This document shows, one piece after another, positions 17,518 through 25,607 of a stretch of 64,000 nt of DNA. Each line of letters begins with the position of its first letter. Position 1 is the first letter of the stretch. The notes under the pieces are model-generated. The model was not told where the DNA came from and ran no database searches. It saw nothing but the letters and a program-made list of their open reading frames with translations. A program made the translations under genes and the position numbers. The DNA comes from Verrucomicrobiaceae bacterium. GTDB lineage: Bacteria > Verrucomicrobiota > Verrucomicrobiia > Verrucomicrobiales > Verrucomicrobiaceae. Location of the stretch: NCBI GenBank assembly GCA_016795465.1, contig JAEUHK010000124.1, forward strand, positions 62,001 through 126,000, in the 5' to 3' direction.

Positions 17518-18555
17518 TCACAGCCCGAGTTCCTTCTTCACGATGTCCACACCGGCGCACATGCTGGCGAGTTTCTTCTTCGCGGCCCAGCGGGCGGTTT
17601 GGGAGAGGCCACAGTCGGGGGCAAAGACGAGTTTGTCCGCTGGCGCGTGTTTCAAGCAGGCACGCACCGCATCGGCGATCTGCTCGGGTGTTTCGATGTG
17701 GTAGCTTTTCACGTCGATGATGCCGACGGCCACGTCGTAGCGCTCGGACATGGGTTTGATGACGTCGAGCTCGGCGTATTCGCGGTTCGCCATCTCGACG
17801 TGGACTTCATCGCAGTGGAGTTCGAGGAAGGCGGGAAAGAGCGGCGCGTATTTGCGCCAGCCGACGGGATGGCCTTTGAAATTGCCAAAGCAAAGGTGCG
17901 TGCAGATGCGTGCCTTGCCGTAACCGCTGGCGACGGTGCGGTTGAAGATGTCCACGAAGCGTTTCGTGTCCTCGCGGTAGCCGTAGCAGCTCATGCTGGG
18001 CTCATCGACGCAGATTTCCTCCGCGCCTGCGGCAACGAGGTCGGCAATTTCTTTGTTCACGATGGGCAGCAGGGCCTCGGTGATGGCGTAACGGTCCTTG
18101 TAGCGCTCATTCGGCGAAAGTCGGCCGCTGAGCGTGTAAGGGCCGGGCACGGAGACTTTGAGGCGCTTGCCCGTGTGGCCTGCGAGACGCTTCAAACGCT
18201 GAAATTCCTCCACCGCGCCGAGTCCGCGCGGCGCACGGAGTTCGCCGGCAATCTCGTGTTTGCCACGTTGGTCGTGTGCCGGCGGTCCAAAGCGTCGCGG
18301 GCTGGCCGGTTCGAGCGCGATGCCTTCGATGAAGCCATAAAAGCTCAAATTGAAGTCAAAACGCGTCTGTTCGCCATCCGTGATGACATCGAGCCCGGCG
18401 GCGATTTGATCCTGAATGGCCACCTGCGCCGCATCGTCCTGCATTTCGGCAATGTCGGCCGTTCCAAAGCTGCTCAGGTGCTGCGCCGAGAATTCAAGCC
18501 AGCCCGGAAACGGATAGCTGCCGATGACAGAGGTGCGAAGCGGTTGGGATTTCAT
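17518..18555 (-). CDS. MetE-like cobalamin-independent methionine synthase family protein
   Basis: A 345-residue protein matching the C-terminal catalytic barrel of MetE/methionine synthase II. Zinc ligands can be placed: HLC in CTHLCFGNF, the Glu of HVEMANRE, and the Cys of FAPDCGL. It lacks the N-terminal MetE domain, so it resembles short archaeal-type or uncharacterised methyltransferases. The methyl donor and acceptor cannot be assigned. The ATG at 18555 gives the conserved MKSQPLRTSVIGSYPFP start; a much longer upstream extension of the same frame is antisense to the amidohydrolase and is rejected. It is divergent from that gene across a 129-base gap containing an inverted repeat. Confidence 0.88.
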   Translation of the reverse strand: MKSQPLRTSVIGSYPFPGWLEFSAQHLSSFGTADIAEMQDDAAQVAIQDQIAAGLDVITDGEQTRFDFNLSFYGFIEGIALEPASPRRFGPPAHDQRGKHEIAGELRAPRGLGAVEEFQRLKRLAGHTGKRLKVSVPGPYTLSGRLSPNERYKDRYAITEALLPIVNKEIADLVAAGAEEICVDEPSMSCYGYREDTKRFVDIFNRTVASGYGKARICTHLCFGNFKGHPVGWRKYAPLFPAFLELHCDEVHVEMANREYAELDVIKPMSERYDVAVGIIDVKSYHIETPEQIADAVRACLKHAPADKLVFAPDCGLSQTARWAAKKKLASMCAGVDIVKKELGL

Positions 18556-18601
18556 GATGAAGCATGAAACGCCACGCTCGCGGCATACGCTACGATCGAG
18601 C

Positions 18602-18652
18602 CGCAAACGACAACCGCCGCGGCGGGAAGGTGCAATGCGTGCGTCGTTTGCG
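18602..18652. promoter_or_regulatory. Inverted repeat in a divergent intergenic region
   Basis: CGCAAACGAC (18602-18611) and its exact complement GTCGTTTGCG (18643-18652) are 31 bases apart, midway between the divergent MetE-like and amidohydrolase genes. The centre-to-centre distance is 41 bases, about four helical turns. This would suit a dimeric or looping regulator. The regulatory role is inference. Confidence 0.4.
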
Positions 18653-18684
18653 AAAAAGCATCGTGAGGGCCGTTGTGTCGGCAC

Positions 18685-19530
18685 ATGATCATCGATGTCC
18701 ACTCGCACGCCTGGAACTTCCCTGCCGATTTCACTGAGGATTTCATCCGTCAGGCTGGACGGGCGAGGCCGGGGCAGGTGGTGGATTACTCGGCGACGTA
18801 TGAGGCGTATCGCGCCACGGCACCGGAGGATACGCACACGATTGTGTTTGGCGGGAAGGCGAGGCTTAGCGGCCTGTGGGTGGATGATCGCACGGTGGCG
18901 GCGCATGTGGCGCGTGATCCGGCGCGGATGACGGGCTTTCTCTCCGTCGATCCCACGCAGGATGGCTGGGAGCGTGAGATGCAGGCGGGGCATGAGGAGC
19001 TGGGCCTGCGCGGCATCAAGCTGCTGCCGATGTATGCCGGCTTCAGCCCGGACGATGAAAAACTGGAGCCGCTGTGGTCTTACGCAGAGAAAAAAGGCCT
19101 GCCGGTGCTGCTGCACACGGGCACGACCTTCATCGCGCAGGCTCCGCTGGCCTTCACGCTGCCGCGTTTGATCGAGCCGGTGGCCTTGAAGCATCCCAAC
19201 GTGAAAATCATCCTCGCGCACCTCGGCCATCCGTATGAGGGCGAGTGCCTCGTGACGATTCGGAAGCATGAAAACGTCTTCGCGGATGTGAGCGCCCTCC
19301 ACTATCGCCCGTGGCAGCTCTACAACAGCCTCATGCTGGCCCAGGAATACGGCGTGTGGCACAAGCTGCTCTTTGGCACGGACTTCCCCTTCACGACCGT
19401 GAACGCGTCCATCGCCGGTCTTCGCGGCCTCAATGACATGCTGGAGGGCACGAAGCTCCCTCGGCTGCAAACCGACCAGATCGAGGCCATGATCCATCGT
19501 GACAGCCTCACGCTGCTGGGGCTGAGGTAA
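18685..19530 (+). CDS. Amidohydrolase-family protein (amidohydrolase 2 / decarboxylase-like)
   Basis: A 281-residue metal-dependent TIM-barrel hydrolase. IIDVHSHAW carries the HxH metal motif, GIKLLPMYAGFSPDD the central strand, VLLHTG the next histidine, ILAHLGHP another, and LLFGTDFPF the catalytic aspartate. This order is typical of the amidohydrolase-2 group, which includes decarboxylases and lactonases. The substrate is unknown. A TTG start four codons upstream (18673) is possible, but ATG at 18685 begins directly at the conserved strand. Confidence 0.88.
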   Translation: MIIDVHSHAWNFPADFTEDFIRQAGRARPGQVVDYSATYEAYRATAPEDTHTIVFGGKARLSGLWVDDRTVAAHVARDPARMTGFLSVDPTQDGWEREMQAGHEELGLRGIKLLPMYAGFSPDDEKLEPLWSYAEKKGLPVLLHTGTTFIAQAPLAFTLPRLIEPVALKHPNVKIILAHLGHPYEGECLVTIRKHENVFADVSALHYRPWQLYNSLMLAQEYGVWHKLLFGTDFPFTTVNASIAGLRGLNDMLEGTKLPRLQTDQIEAMIHRDSLTLLGLR

Positions 19531-19573
19531 GTTTGAGATTGCGTTTGCGGCTCCTTTTCGTCAAAACCGGCGC

Positions 19574-20104
19574 ATGGAACAGAATCCCTACGCCGCGCCT
19601 CAATCTCAAATCCTGCAATCGAGCACTTCTGACGAGGCGATCCGCCGCGAGCATCTCAACACCGAGGCGACGATCAAGTCGGTGGGGACGCTTTATTCTT
19701 TCGGTGCACTACTGTTGCCTCTGGTTGGGGTCGTGGCTTTCGTCAAAGGAGGTGACTCCAAAGATGCTGCGCAAATGGCTGGTGGGATCTTCTTTGTGAT
19801 CGTTGGAATCGGACAGGGGTTCATCGCTTTTGGTCTTTGTCGGCTGAAAGGTTGGGTGCGCATCCCAACGGTCATTCTGTCTTGCATCGGTCTGCTTGGC
19901 TTCCCCGTCGGCACGTTGATCAATGCCTACATCCTCGTGAAGGTATGCGGAAAACAGGGCAAGTTTGTGATGACCGAGGAATATCACCGCATCATCGCGG
20001 CGACGCCGCACATCAAACGGAAGACCTCCATCGTGGTGATCATCCTGCTCGTGCTCCTCATCCTGATCCTGCTCGGGGCGATCGCGGCGGTGGGGTTTGG
20101 CTGA
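19574..20104 (+). CDS. Multi-pass membrane protein with NPYAAP N-terminus, unknown function
   Basis: A 176-residue protein. It begins MEQNPYAAPQ, a short motif seen at the N-terminus of many small PVC membrane proteins. Four hydrophobic segments are visible at about 37-58, 66-90, 98-122 and 152-173. The cytoplasmic loop TEEYHRIIAATPHIKRKTS is basic. No catalytic motif is seen. It lies 43 bases after the amidohydrolase and ends four bases before a convergent gene. Confidence 0.75.
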   Translation: MEQNPYAAPQSQILQSSTSDEAIRREHLNTEATIKSVGTLYSFGALLLPLVGVVAFVKGGDSKDAAQMAGGIFFVIVGIGQGFIAFGLCRLKGWVRIPTVILSCIGLLGFPVGTLINAYILVKVCGKQGKFVMTEEYHRIIAATPHIKRKTSIVVIILLVLLILILLGAIAAVGFG

Positions 20105-20107
20105 TGG

Positions 20108-21463
20108 CTACTTCCGCCGCACTTCCTGCACATCGAGGCCGGTGAGCTTCCACTCGCCCTTCATGGGCTGGACGGTGAGCCTGGCCTTGTAGCCGTTGTA
20201 GCGAGGGTGGGAGTGGCCCCAGTGGCCCACGTTGCCGAGCACGCTCCAGTTGCACTCGGCGACGAAGCCGCCGCTCGCAGGATGCGGGCTCACCTTGTCC
20301 ACCGTGGCTTCGAAATCGGTGATGAGCACCCGCGTGCCCTCGCGGCCATCGAGGGTGAGGGCCGTGATGGTCTCGAGATAGAGCTTTCGAAGCAGTTCGC
20401 CGTCCACGCTGCGGGCCAGCACGTCATACACACGCGACTCAGCACGCTGGTCGAAGGCGCGGTAAACATTCCGCAGCAGGGGCGAGACGATCTTTTGCGC
20501 CTCCGCTGCCTGCGTGATGACCGGCACCGTTTCACCGCGCTGGAACGTGATGACGAGGATCTTTGAGAAGAGCACGAGGCCGAAGACCCACACGCCAAAG
20601 TAGGGCAGGCCGCCGCCGGGCAGTCGGTAGTCCCGGTGCCAGATATACCAGTAAAAAGCGAGACCGGCGATGATCCAGATGGCGGCCCCCAGCGGCACGG
20701 AGACGGGCTCCGCCGGTGCAAAGGTGGGCACCGCGGCGAGCGGTGAAGGCCGCAGGCGTCCCTTGTTCATCCATTGGATGCGCTTCGTGACACTGTTCAC
20801 GACTACTTTTTCGCTTTGGTTGCCAAAGAGGATGGTGACCGGCATTTCCTTGAGGTCATTGATCCAGCCCTTCCACATCACCTCCACCTGATCAGGCGTC
20901 TCGTTGGTGGTGAACTGCCACACAAAGCCGAGCATGCATTGGTTAAAGGCCAGCTCCTCCTTGTCCTGCATGGGCAGCGTGGCGCCCGGCTTGCCTTTCA
21001 CAAAAGAGGCCGCGGGCGCGATGTAGGGCTGGCGGCCTTCATTCGTCGTGAGCGAGCACCAGTCCGCCGCCAGCTTTTCAGCATCGACGACGATCTGCGC
21101 CTGTCGCTCGGGCGACAAGGTCTCCGGCAACTGCTTCTCGTCCGGCACGAGCCATTTGAAGACCGCGTGCATGTCGAAGAGCGCCTCCACGCGGATCTGG
21201 TAGGGCTCCACATAGACGTAAACGTGGGACACCGGACCGGTGATGAGCGTGCTGCTGGTCGTGGCTGCCGGTGGCGGTGTCGCAGGGGCTGCCGCACCTT
21301 CGTTGGCGGGCTTGGGCGGAGTCGGAACGGGTGCTCCGGTGAGGTCAAAGGGCAGCGGCACGCGGTCGATCTTCACCTGTGCCATCGCCTTCGGCATCGA
21401 AAGCGATGCGATGGCGAGCATCGCGAGGACACAGGAGCGGATCAAAGGCAGATGGAAGGGCAT
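20108..21463 (-). CDS. Exported membrane protein with proline-rich linker, unknown function
   Basis: A 451-residue protein with a signal peptide (MPFHLPLIRSCVLAMLAIASLSMPKAMA), then an Ala/Pro/Thr-rich linker (about 40-70), a globular domain of about 170 residues, two membrane helices near 250-270 and 277-300, and a C-terminal domain of about 150 residues with NWSVLGNVGHWGHSHPRYNGYKARLTV. An upstream ATG at 21502 would hide the signal peptide, so 21463 is chosen. It lies 15 bases downstream of the stop side of the oxidoreductase gene on the same strand and may be co-transcribed with it. No family recognised. Confidence 0.7.
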   Translation of the reverse strand: MPFHLPLIRSCVLAMLAIASLSMPKAMAQVKIDRVPLPFDLTGAPVPTPPKPANEGAAAPATPPPAATTSSTLITGPVSHVYVYVEPYQIRVEALFDMHAVFKWLVPDEKQLPETLSPERQAQIVVDAEKLAADWCSLTTNEGRQPYIAPAASFVKGKPGATLPMQDKEELAFNQCMLGFVWQFTTNETPDQVEVMWKGWINDLKEMPVTILFGNQSEKVVVNSVTKRIQWMNKGRLRPSPLAAVPTFAPAEPVSVPLGAAIWIIAGLAFYWYIWHRDYRLPGGGLPYFGVWVFGLVLFSKILVITFQRGETVPVITQAAEAQKIVSPLLRNVYRAFDQRAESRVYDVLARSVDGELLRKLYLETITALTLDGREGTRVLITDFEATVDKVSPHPASGGFVAECNWSVLGNVGHWGHSHPRYNGYKARLTVQPMKGEWKLTGLDVQEVRRK

Positions 21464-21477
21464 GCGTGAAAGAGGAA

Positions 21478-22902
21478 TCAAAGCTTCCAGGGCTTGCGCC
21501 ATTCCTTCGAGAGCAGTTTCGAGGCCGCGGCGTTGTCAGCGATGGTCTCGGTCTTCGGGTCCCACTTCAGCGCCTCGGTGCCGGTGCGCAGGGCGATGTT
21601 CGCGAGGTGCGAGATGCTGATGCTGCGGTGGCTCACCTCGATCGGTGTGGCCGTGGGCTTGCCGTCGTAGATGCAGGAGAGGAAGTTGTCCGTGTGGTCC
21701 TTGCTCTCATAGAGGTGGATCTCGCCGTCGCGTGCCTTGTCACGCAGGATGTCCGGGCTGCTGGCCTGGATCTTGCCGCGGTTCACGTAGATCCACTTGC
21801 CGCCTTCGCCTTCGAAGAACACGCCGACGTGGTCGAAGGCCTTCGTGGAGCCTGCTTGGGCGTTTTGCGCCTCGACCTCGGGCATGAGCTTGGACTCGGG
21901 GCTGGCCACGTGCATCACGACGCCGCTTTCATACACGCACTCGAAGCTGAACTCGGTGGCGGTGTTGTAGAGCGCCTTCAGGTCGAGCTTGCCGGTGATG
22001 TTTTTCATCTCCACCGGGCCGGTCAAATCGGTGCCCATGCCCCACTGCGCGATGTCGATGTGGTGAGCGCCAAAGTCGGTGATCATGCCGCCGGAGAAGT
22101 TGAAGTTGTGACGCCAGTTCAGCGGCAGCAGGGCAGGGCGGTAGTCCATCTGCTCCGCCGGGCCCAGCCACATCTCGTAGTCGAAATCGGCCGGCACGGG
22201 AGCCGCGTTGATCTGGTCGGCCATGCCGTTCCAGTTCTTGTGACCGCCAGGAAGGCCCACGCGGACCTTTTGCAGCTTGCCGATGCGGCCGTTGCGCACC
22301 TGCTCGCAGGCGAGGCGGAAGTACACATCGCTGCGCTGCTGGCTGCCCGTTTGCCAGGTGACACCGGCCTTCGCCACTTCATTGCTCATGAGGCGGCCTT
22401 CGGCGATGGTGAGGGCCAGCGGCTTCTGGCCGTAGATGTGCTTGCCTTTGCGGGCGGCATACACGGCCATGTAGGCATGCCAATGATCGGGCGTGGAAAC
22501 CTGCACCGCGTCGAGGTCCTCCTTCTCGATCATCTCGCGGAAGTCGGCGTAGGCCGTGCAGCCCTTCACCGGCTTGTGCTCGGCCTTCGAATACGATTCG
22601 TCGATGATTTTGCGACCTGCCTCACGTCCGCCGGTTTCCTTGCCGTCATAGCCGTAGTGGCCGTATTCCTTCATCGGGTCCGCCACGGCGATGACCTGGC
22701 ATTTGCCATTCGAGAGAAAGCTCGGCGTCCAGTCACCGGCGATGGTGCCCCAGCCGATGGCACCCACGGTGATGCGTTCCGAAGGAGCCGGGCGGCCTGC
22801 TTTCCCGAACACCGAGGACGGCACGATCATCGGAAAACCGAGCGCGGCGGCGCTTTGAGTGAGGAAACGGCGGCGGGAGGAAACAGGAACGCGGTGGAGC
22901 AT
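21478..22902 (-). CDS. Tat-exported Gfo/Idh/MocA-family oxidoreductase
   Basis: A 474-residue NAD(P)-dependent sugar-type oxidoreductase. The N-terminus SSRRRFLTQSAAALGFP is a twin-arginine signal, so the protein folds with its cofactor before export. The Rossmann start ITVGAIGWGTIAG, the STPDHWHA segment, the EKPL-like GQKPLALT and the C-terminal domain motif GGMITDFGAHHIDIAQWGMG are typical. Exported members are especially common in PVC genomes, where they act on periplasmic sugars. A long same-frame upstream extension is antisense to thiE and is rejected. The following gene on this strand (20108-21463) starts 14 bases beyond its stop. Confidence 0.93.
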   Translation of the reverse strand: MLHRVPVSSRRRFLTQSAAALGFPMIVPSSVFGKAGRPAPSERITVGAIGWGTIAGDWTPSFLSNGKCQVIAVADPMKEYGHYGYDGKETGGREAGRKIIDESYSKAEHKPVKGCTAYADFREMIEKEDLDAVQVSTPDHWHAYMAVYAARKGKHIYGQKPLALTIAEGRLMSNEVAKAGVTWQTGSQQRSDVYFRLACEQVRNGRIGKLQKVRVGLPGGHKNWNGMADQINAAPVPADFDYEMWLGPAEQMDYRPALLPLNWRHNFNFSGGMITDFGAHHIDIAQWGMGTDLTGPVEMKNITGKLDLKALYNTATEFSFECVYESGVVMHVASPESKLMPEVEAQNAQAGSTKAFDHVGVFFEGEGGKWIYVNRGKIQASSPDILRDKARDGEIHLYESKDHTDNFLSCIYDGKPTATPIEVSHRSISISHLANIALRTGTEALKWDPKTETIADNAAASKLLSKEWRKPWKL

Positions 22903-22955
22903 GGCGGCCGCTTTTATAGACGCGGCGCTGCCGGGGTGGAAGCTCAAAATCGAGT

Positions 22956-23585
22956 TCAAGGTAACCGCGCCTTCAGCGCACGCACCTCGCCACGCACATC
23001 CGCCGCCTGCAAAAACGCCGAGACGACCACCACACGCCGAGCACCGGCCGCGAGCACCTCGTCGAGCCGCGTGGCATTCACACCGCCGATGCAGAAAATG
23101 GGCAGCGAGACCTGCCGGTGTGCCTCCGCAATATCTGCGAGGCCGATGGGGATGTAGTCCGGTTTTGTCCCCGTGGCGTAAAGCGGCCCGAAGCCGATGT
23201 AATCCGCACCTTCCGCCTGTGCCGCCACGGCCTGCGAGAGGCTGTGCGTCGATTTGCCGACAAAACACGCTCCGCCGGTGACCTCGCGTGCTTTTGCCAC
23301 CGCATCGTCGTCCTGGCCCACGTGCACACCTTCACACGCGATCTGCGCGGCGATGTCCGCGTGGTCATTGATGATGAGCGGCACATCAAAATCACGCATC
23401 ACCGCCTGCATCCGCCGGGCGAGCTGCTCCACCTCGCTCTTCGCGGCCTTTTTCGCGCGAAGCTGCAGCAAGTCCACGCCGCCCTCGCACAGGGCCACGG
23501 TCATCGTTTCGACCTCCGCGGCCGGCACATAGCCGAGATCGAGGATGCCATACAGGCGGGCTTCAGCGGGCGTTTTCTTGGTCAT
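22956..23585 (-). CDS. thiE: Thiamine-phosphate synthase
   Basis: A 209-residue TIM-barrel enzyme that joins the thiazole and pyrimidine phosphates to make thiamine phosphate. Conserved ThiE segments are present in order: LLQLRAK, PLIINDHADIA, GVHVGQDD, IGFGPLYATGTKPD and the phosphate-binding FCIGGV. Length matches the family. Its start codon overlaps the stop of the upstream MBL gene by four bases (ATGA at 23582-23585), which implies translational coupling. No other thiamine gene and no visible TPP riboswitch accompany it. Confidence 0.95.
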   Translation of the reverse strand: MTKKTPAEARLYGILDLGYVPAAEVETMTVALCEGGVDLLQLRAKKAAKSEVEQLARRMQAVMRDFDVPLIINDHADIAAQIACEGVHVGQDDDAVAKAREVTGGACFVGKSTHSLSQAVAAQAEGADYIGFGPLYATGTKPDYIPIGLADIAEAHRQVSLPIFCIGGVNATRLDEVLAAGARRVVVVSAFLQAADVRGEVRALKARLP

Positions 23586-25471
23586 GGGTGTGTCATCAGG
23601 ATGAAATCAAACAGCTCCCCGTGTTGGCGGCCATCGAGCGTGATGTCAAACGGCACGATCTGCACTCCCGCAGGCTGTTGATCGCGATTTTGCACCTTCA
23701 GCGTCACCGGAAAGCTCTCACGGCTTTTCGCGGCGACGCTGCCTTCGAGCACTTGAGGCTCCGCCACGATGCCCGGAGGCGTTTTCAATACCACGCGATG
23801 CTTTTGCGGCCTGTCTCGAAAGTTCCGCACCGTGACCTGCACGACCTGCGTGTCCTCTTTCGTGAGATCGACACGATACGGATACGCACTCACCCAGTAG
23901 GGGTCGTAGCCGTATTCATAGTCTGCATCGGGCAGCAGGGCCTTGTACTTGCTGATCGCCCGCAGCGCCCAGTCGTGATAGCGATCAATCAAGGCCTTGG
24001 GCTCCGTCATGAGCACGCCGTGGGCGCCCATGATGATGTCCGGCTGCAGCTTTTGCAGGTACTTCGCGGCCACGAGGTAGCCTTCCTCGATGATCGCACT
24101 GTTGCGGGCATTCACGCACTCGTGGCCGTTTTGCGCCGGATCACTCGGATCGCCGAAAAGGTTGTCACCGGTGAAGACGACCTTCTTGCCATCCAGCATC
24201 AGCCACAGCGCATTGCCGAACTCCGTCTGGCCGGGCATCCAGTCGATGTGAAGCTGGTAGCCCTCCCACTCGATCACATCACCCGCCTTCAGCACACGGT
24301 CTATCTTCGCATTCTCAAAGCCTGCGTTGTAGGCGCCGATCATCGCCGGGTAGTCGTAGAAGCGTGGGTTCTCACACTTGTCGGCGATGCTGTCCATCGT
24401 CCAAAACTTCACGCCATGGTCCTGCAGCGCTGGGAAGAGGGTGAAGTGATCGCCATGCGAGTGTGAGATCCAGCACGCGTCGATCTGTTTGAGCCCGAGA
24501 TGCTCCTTCATGTCACTGATGATGCGCTCCAGAACGAGCTTTGGGAACAAGCCGCAGTCCAGCAGCAACGCGTGACCGCTGTCGGCGATCAAAATGGCAA
24601 AATTCTTCCCCGCCATCTCCGGGCCGAACATGTACAGATGCGGCGAGACCTGCACGATGTAGTGCGCCTTCGTCGGTTTCGTGGCCGGATGCGGGCCGCG
24701 TTTGCCCAGCTTTTCGACCGGATAGCCGCGGATGTAGTCCGGTCGGAAGTCGGCGAGCTTCGTTTTGAACTCGATCAGCTGCTCGGTCGCGTTTTGGATC
24801 ACCGGTCCCTGCGATGAAAACGCCGTCGCAGGCTTCAATGCGATCAATCGGTCCACCGAACCCATCAACGCATCGAGTCCCTTTGCGAAACCGTAGTCCC
24901 ATTCGGTGTCGAACCAGTTCGTCATCTTCGCGCCATCGTGCATCACGCCGCCGAGGAAGACCTTGTCCTCCCACACATAGCTCATGCCGCCCGGCGAGTG
25001 TCCCGGCGTGCTCACGCAGCGGATCGTGCGGCCGTGCCATTCGATCACATCGCCATCGGCGAGCCATCGATCCACCTTCACCGGCTGCGCTGGAGGCCGC
25101 ACGTAGCTGGAACCATGCACGCTGAACTTGTCCCCCAGCCTCGGATGCCACTTTCGAAAAGTCGTGGGTGTCTCGAACAGCTCCTGCTCCTCCTTCGGCG
25201 CAGCCACCTTCGTGATGCTGCGGTCGAGGCGTTGGATGCCTTGCAGCAGTTCACGATGATGCCCGGTGAGCAGCACCTGCTCGACATTCCTCACGCCAAT
25301 CTGCTCCAGCACGCTCGCATCGCCGGGATCAATGACCAGCGCCGCATCGCCATCACGAAGGATGTAAGTGTTGCAGGTGCCTTTCGAGACAAACAGCCCC
25401 GGCGCGACCTCCTCCAAGGCCGCATGGCTCATCACAGGAAACAGGGCAAAAGCGGCGAGAAGGCGTTTCAT
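23582..25471 (-). CDS. Exported protein with two tandem metallo-beta-lactamase-fold domains
   Basis: A 629-residue protein with a signal peptide (MKRLLAAFALFPVMSHA). The first MBL-like domain (about 20-245) has a degenerate metal site: TGHHREL where HxHxDH is expected, although STPGHSPGG is kept. The second domain (about 270-520) has an intact SHSHGDHF and TGDNLFGD. The C-terminal 100 residues look beta-rich, an accessory or NEW3-like module. One active and one altered site in a single chain is unusual. The substrate is unknown. The gene overlaps thiE by four bases and a REP pair lies 64 bases upstream of its start. Confidence 0.85.
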   Translation of the reverse strand: MKRLLAAFALFPVMSHAALEEVAPGLFVSKGTCNTYILRDGDAALVIDPGDASVLEQIGVRNVEQVLLTGHHRELLQGIQRLDRSITKVAAPKEEQELFETPTTFRKWHPRLGDKFSVHGSSYVRPPAQPVKVDRWLADGDVIEWHGRTIRCVSTPGHSPGGMSYVWEDKVFLGGVMHDGAKMTNWFDTEWDYGFAKGLDALMGSVDRLIALKPATAFSSQGPVIQNATEQLIEFKTKLADFRPDYIRGYPVEKLGKRGPHPATKPTKAHYIVQVSPHLYMFGPEMAGKNFAILIADSGHALLLDCGLFPKLVLERIISDMKEHLGLKQIDACWISHSHGDHFTLFPALQDHGVKFWTMDSIADKCENPRFYDYPAMIGAYNAGFENAKIDRVLKAGDVIEWEGYQLHIDWMPGQTEFGNALWLMLDGKKVVFTGDNLFGDPSDPAQNGHECVNARNSAIIEEGYLVAAKYLQKLQPDIIMGAHGVLMTEPKALIDRYHDWALRAISKYKALLPDADYEYGYDPYWVSAYPYRVDLTKEDTQVVQVTVRNFRDRPQKHRVVLKTPPGIVAEPQVLEGSVAAKSRESFPVTLKVQNRDQQPAGVQIVPFDITLDGRQHGELFDFILMTHP

Positions 25472-25534
25472 GGCAGGAAAGCCTCAAATCAACCTCACGA
25501 GCCCCTTTCTTGCCAGCGGCATCGAGTTGGAAAG

Positions 25535-25595
25535 TTGGAGTCCAGGCTTTAGCCGATCTGGGGATCGTTCGGATCGGCTAAAGCCTGCACTCCAA
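25535..25595. repeat. REP-like hairpin pair (GGAG variant)
   Basis: Two arms of 24 bases (25535-25558 and 25572-25595), one mismatch apart from perfect, each starting with GGAG and containing GGCTTTAGCC. It lies between two minus-strand genes and could also end transcription of the sulfatase-upstream or downstream message. Confidence 0.8.
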
Positions 25596-25607
25596 CCTCT
25601 GTATCGA

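Noticed and set aside
18556..19497. A long minus-strand N-terminal extension of the MetE-like protein
   Set aside because: It is antisense to the amidohydrolase gene with intact metal motifs, and the family start lies at 18555.
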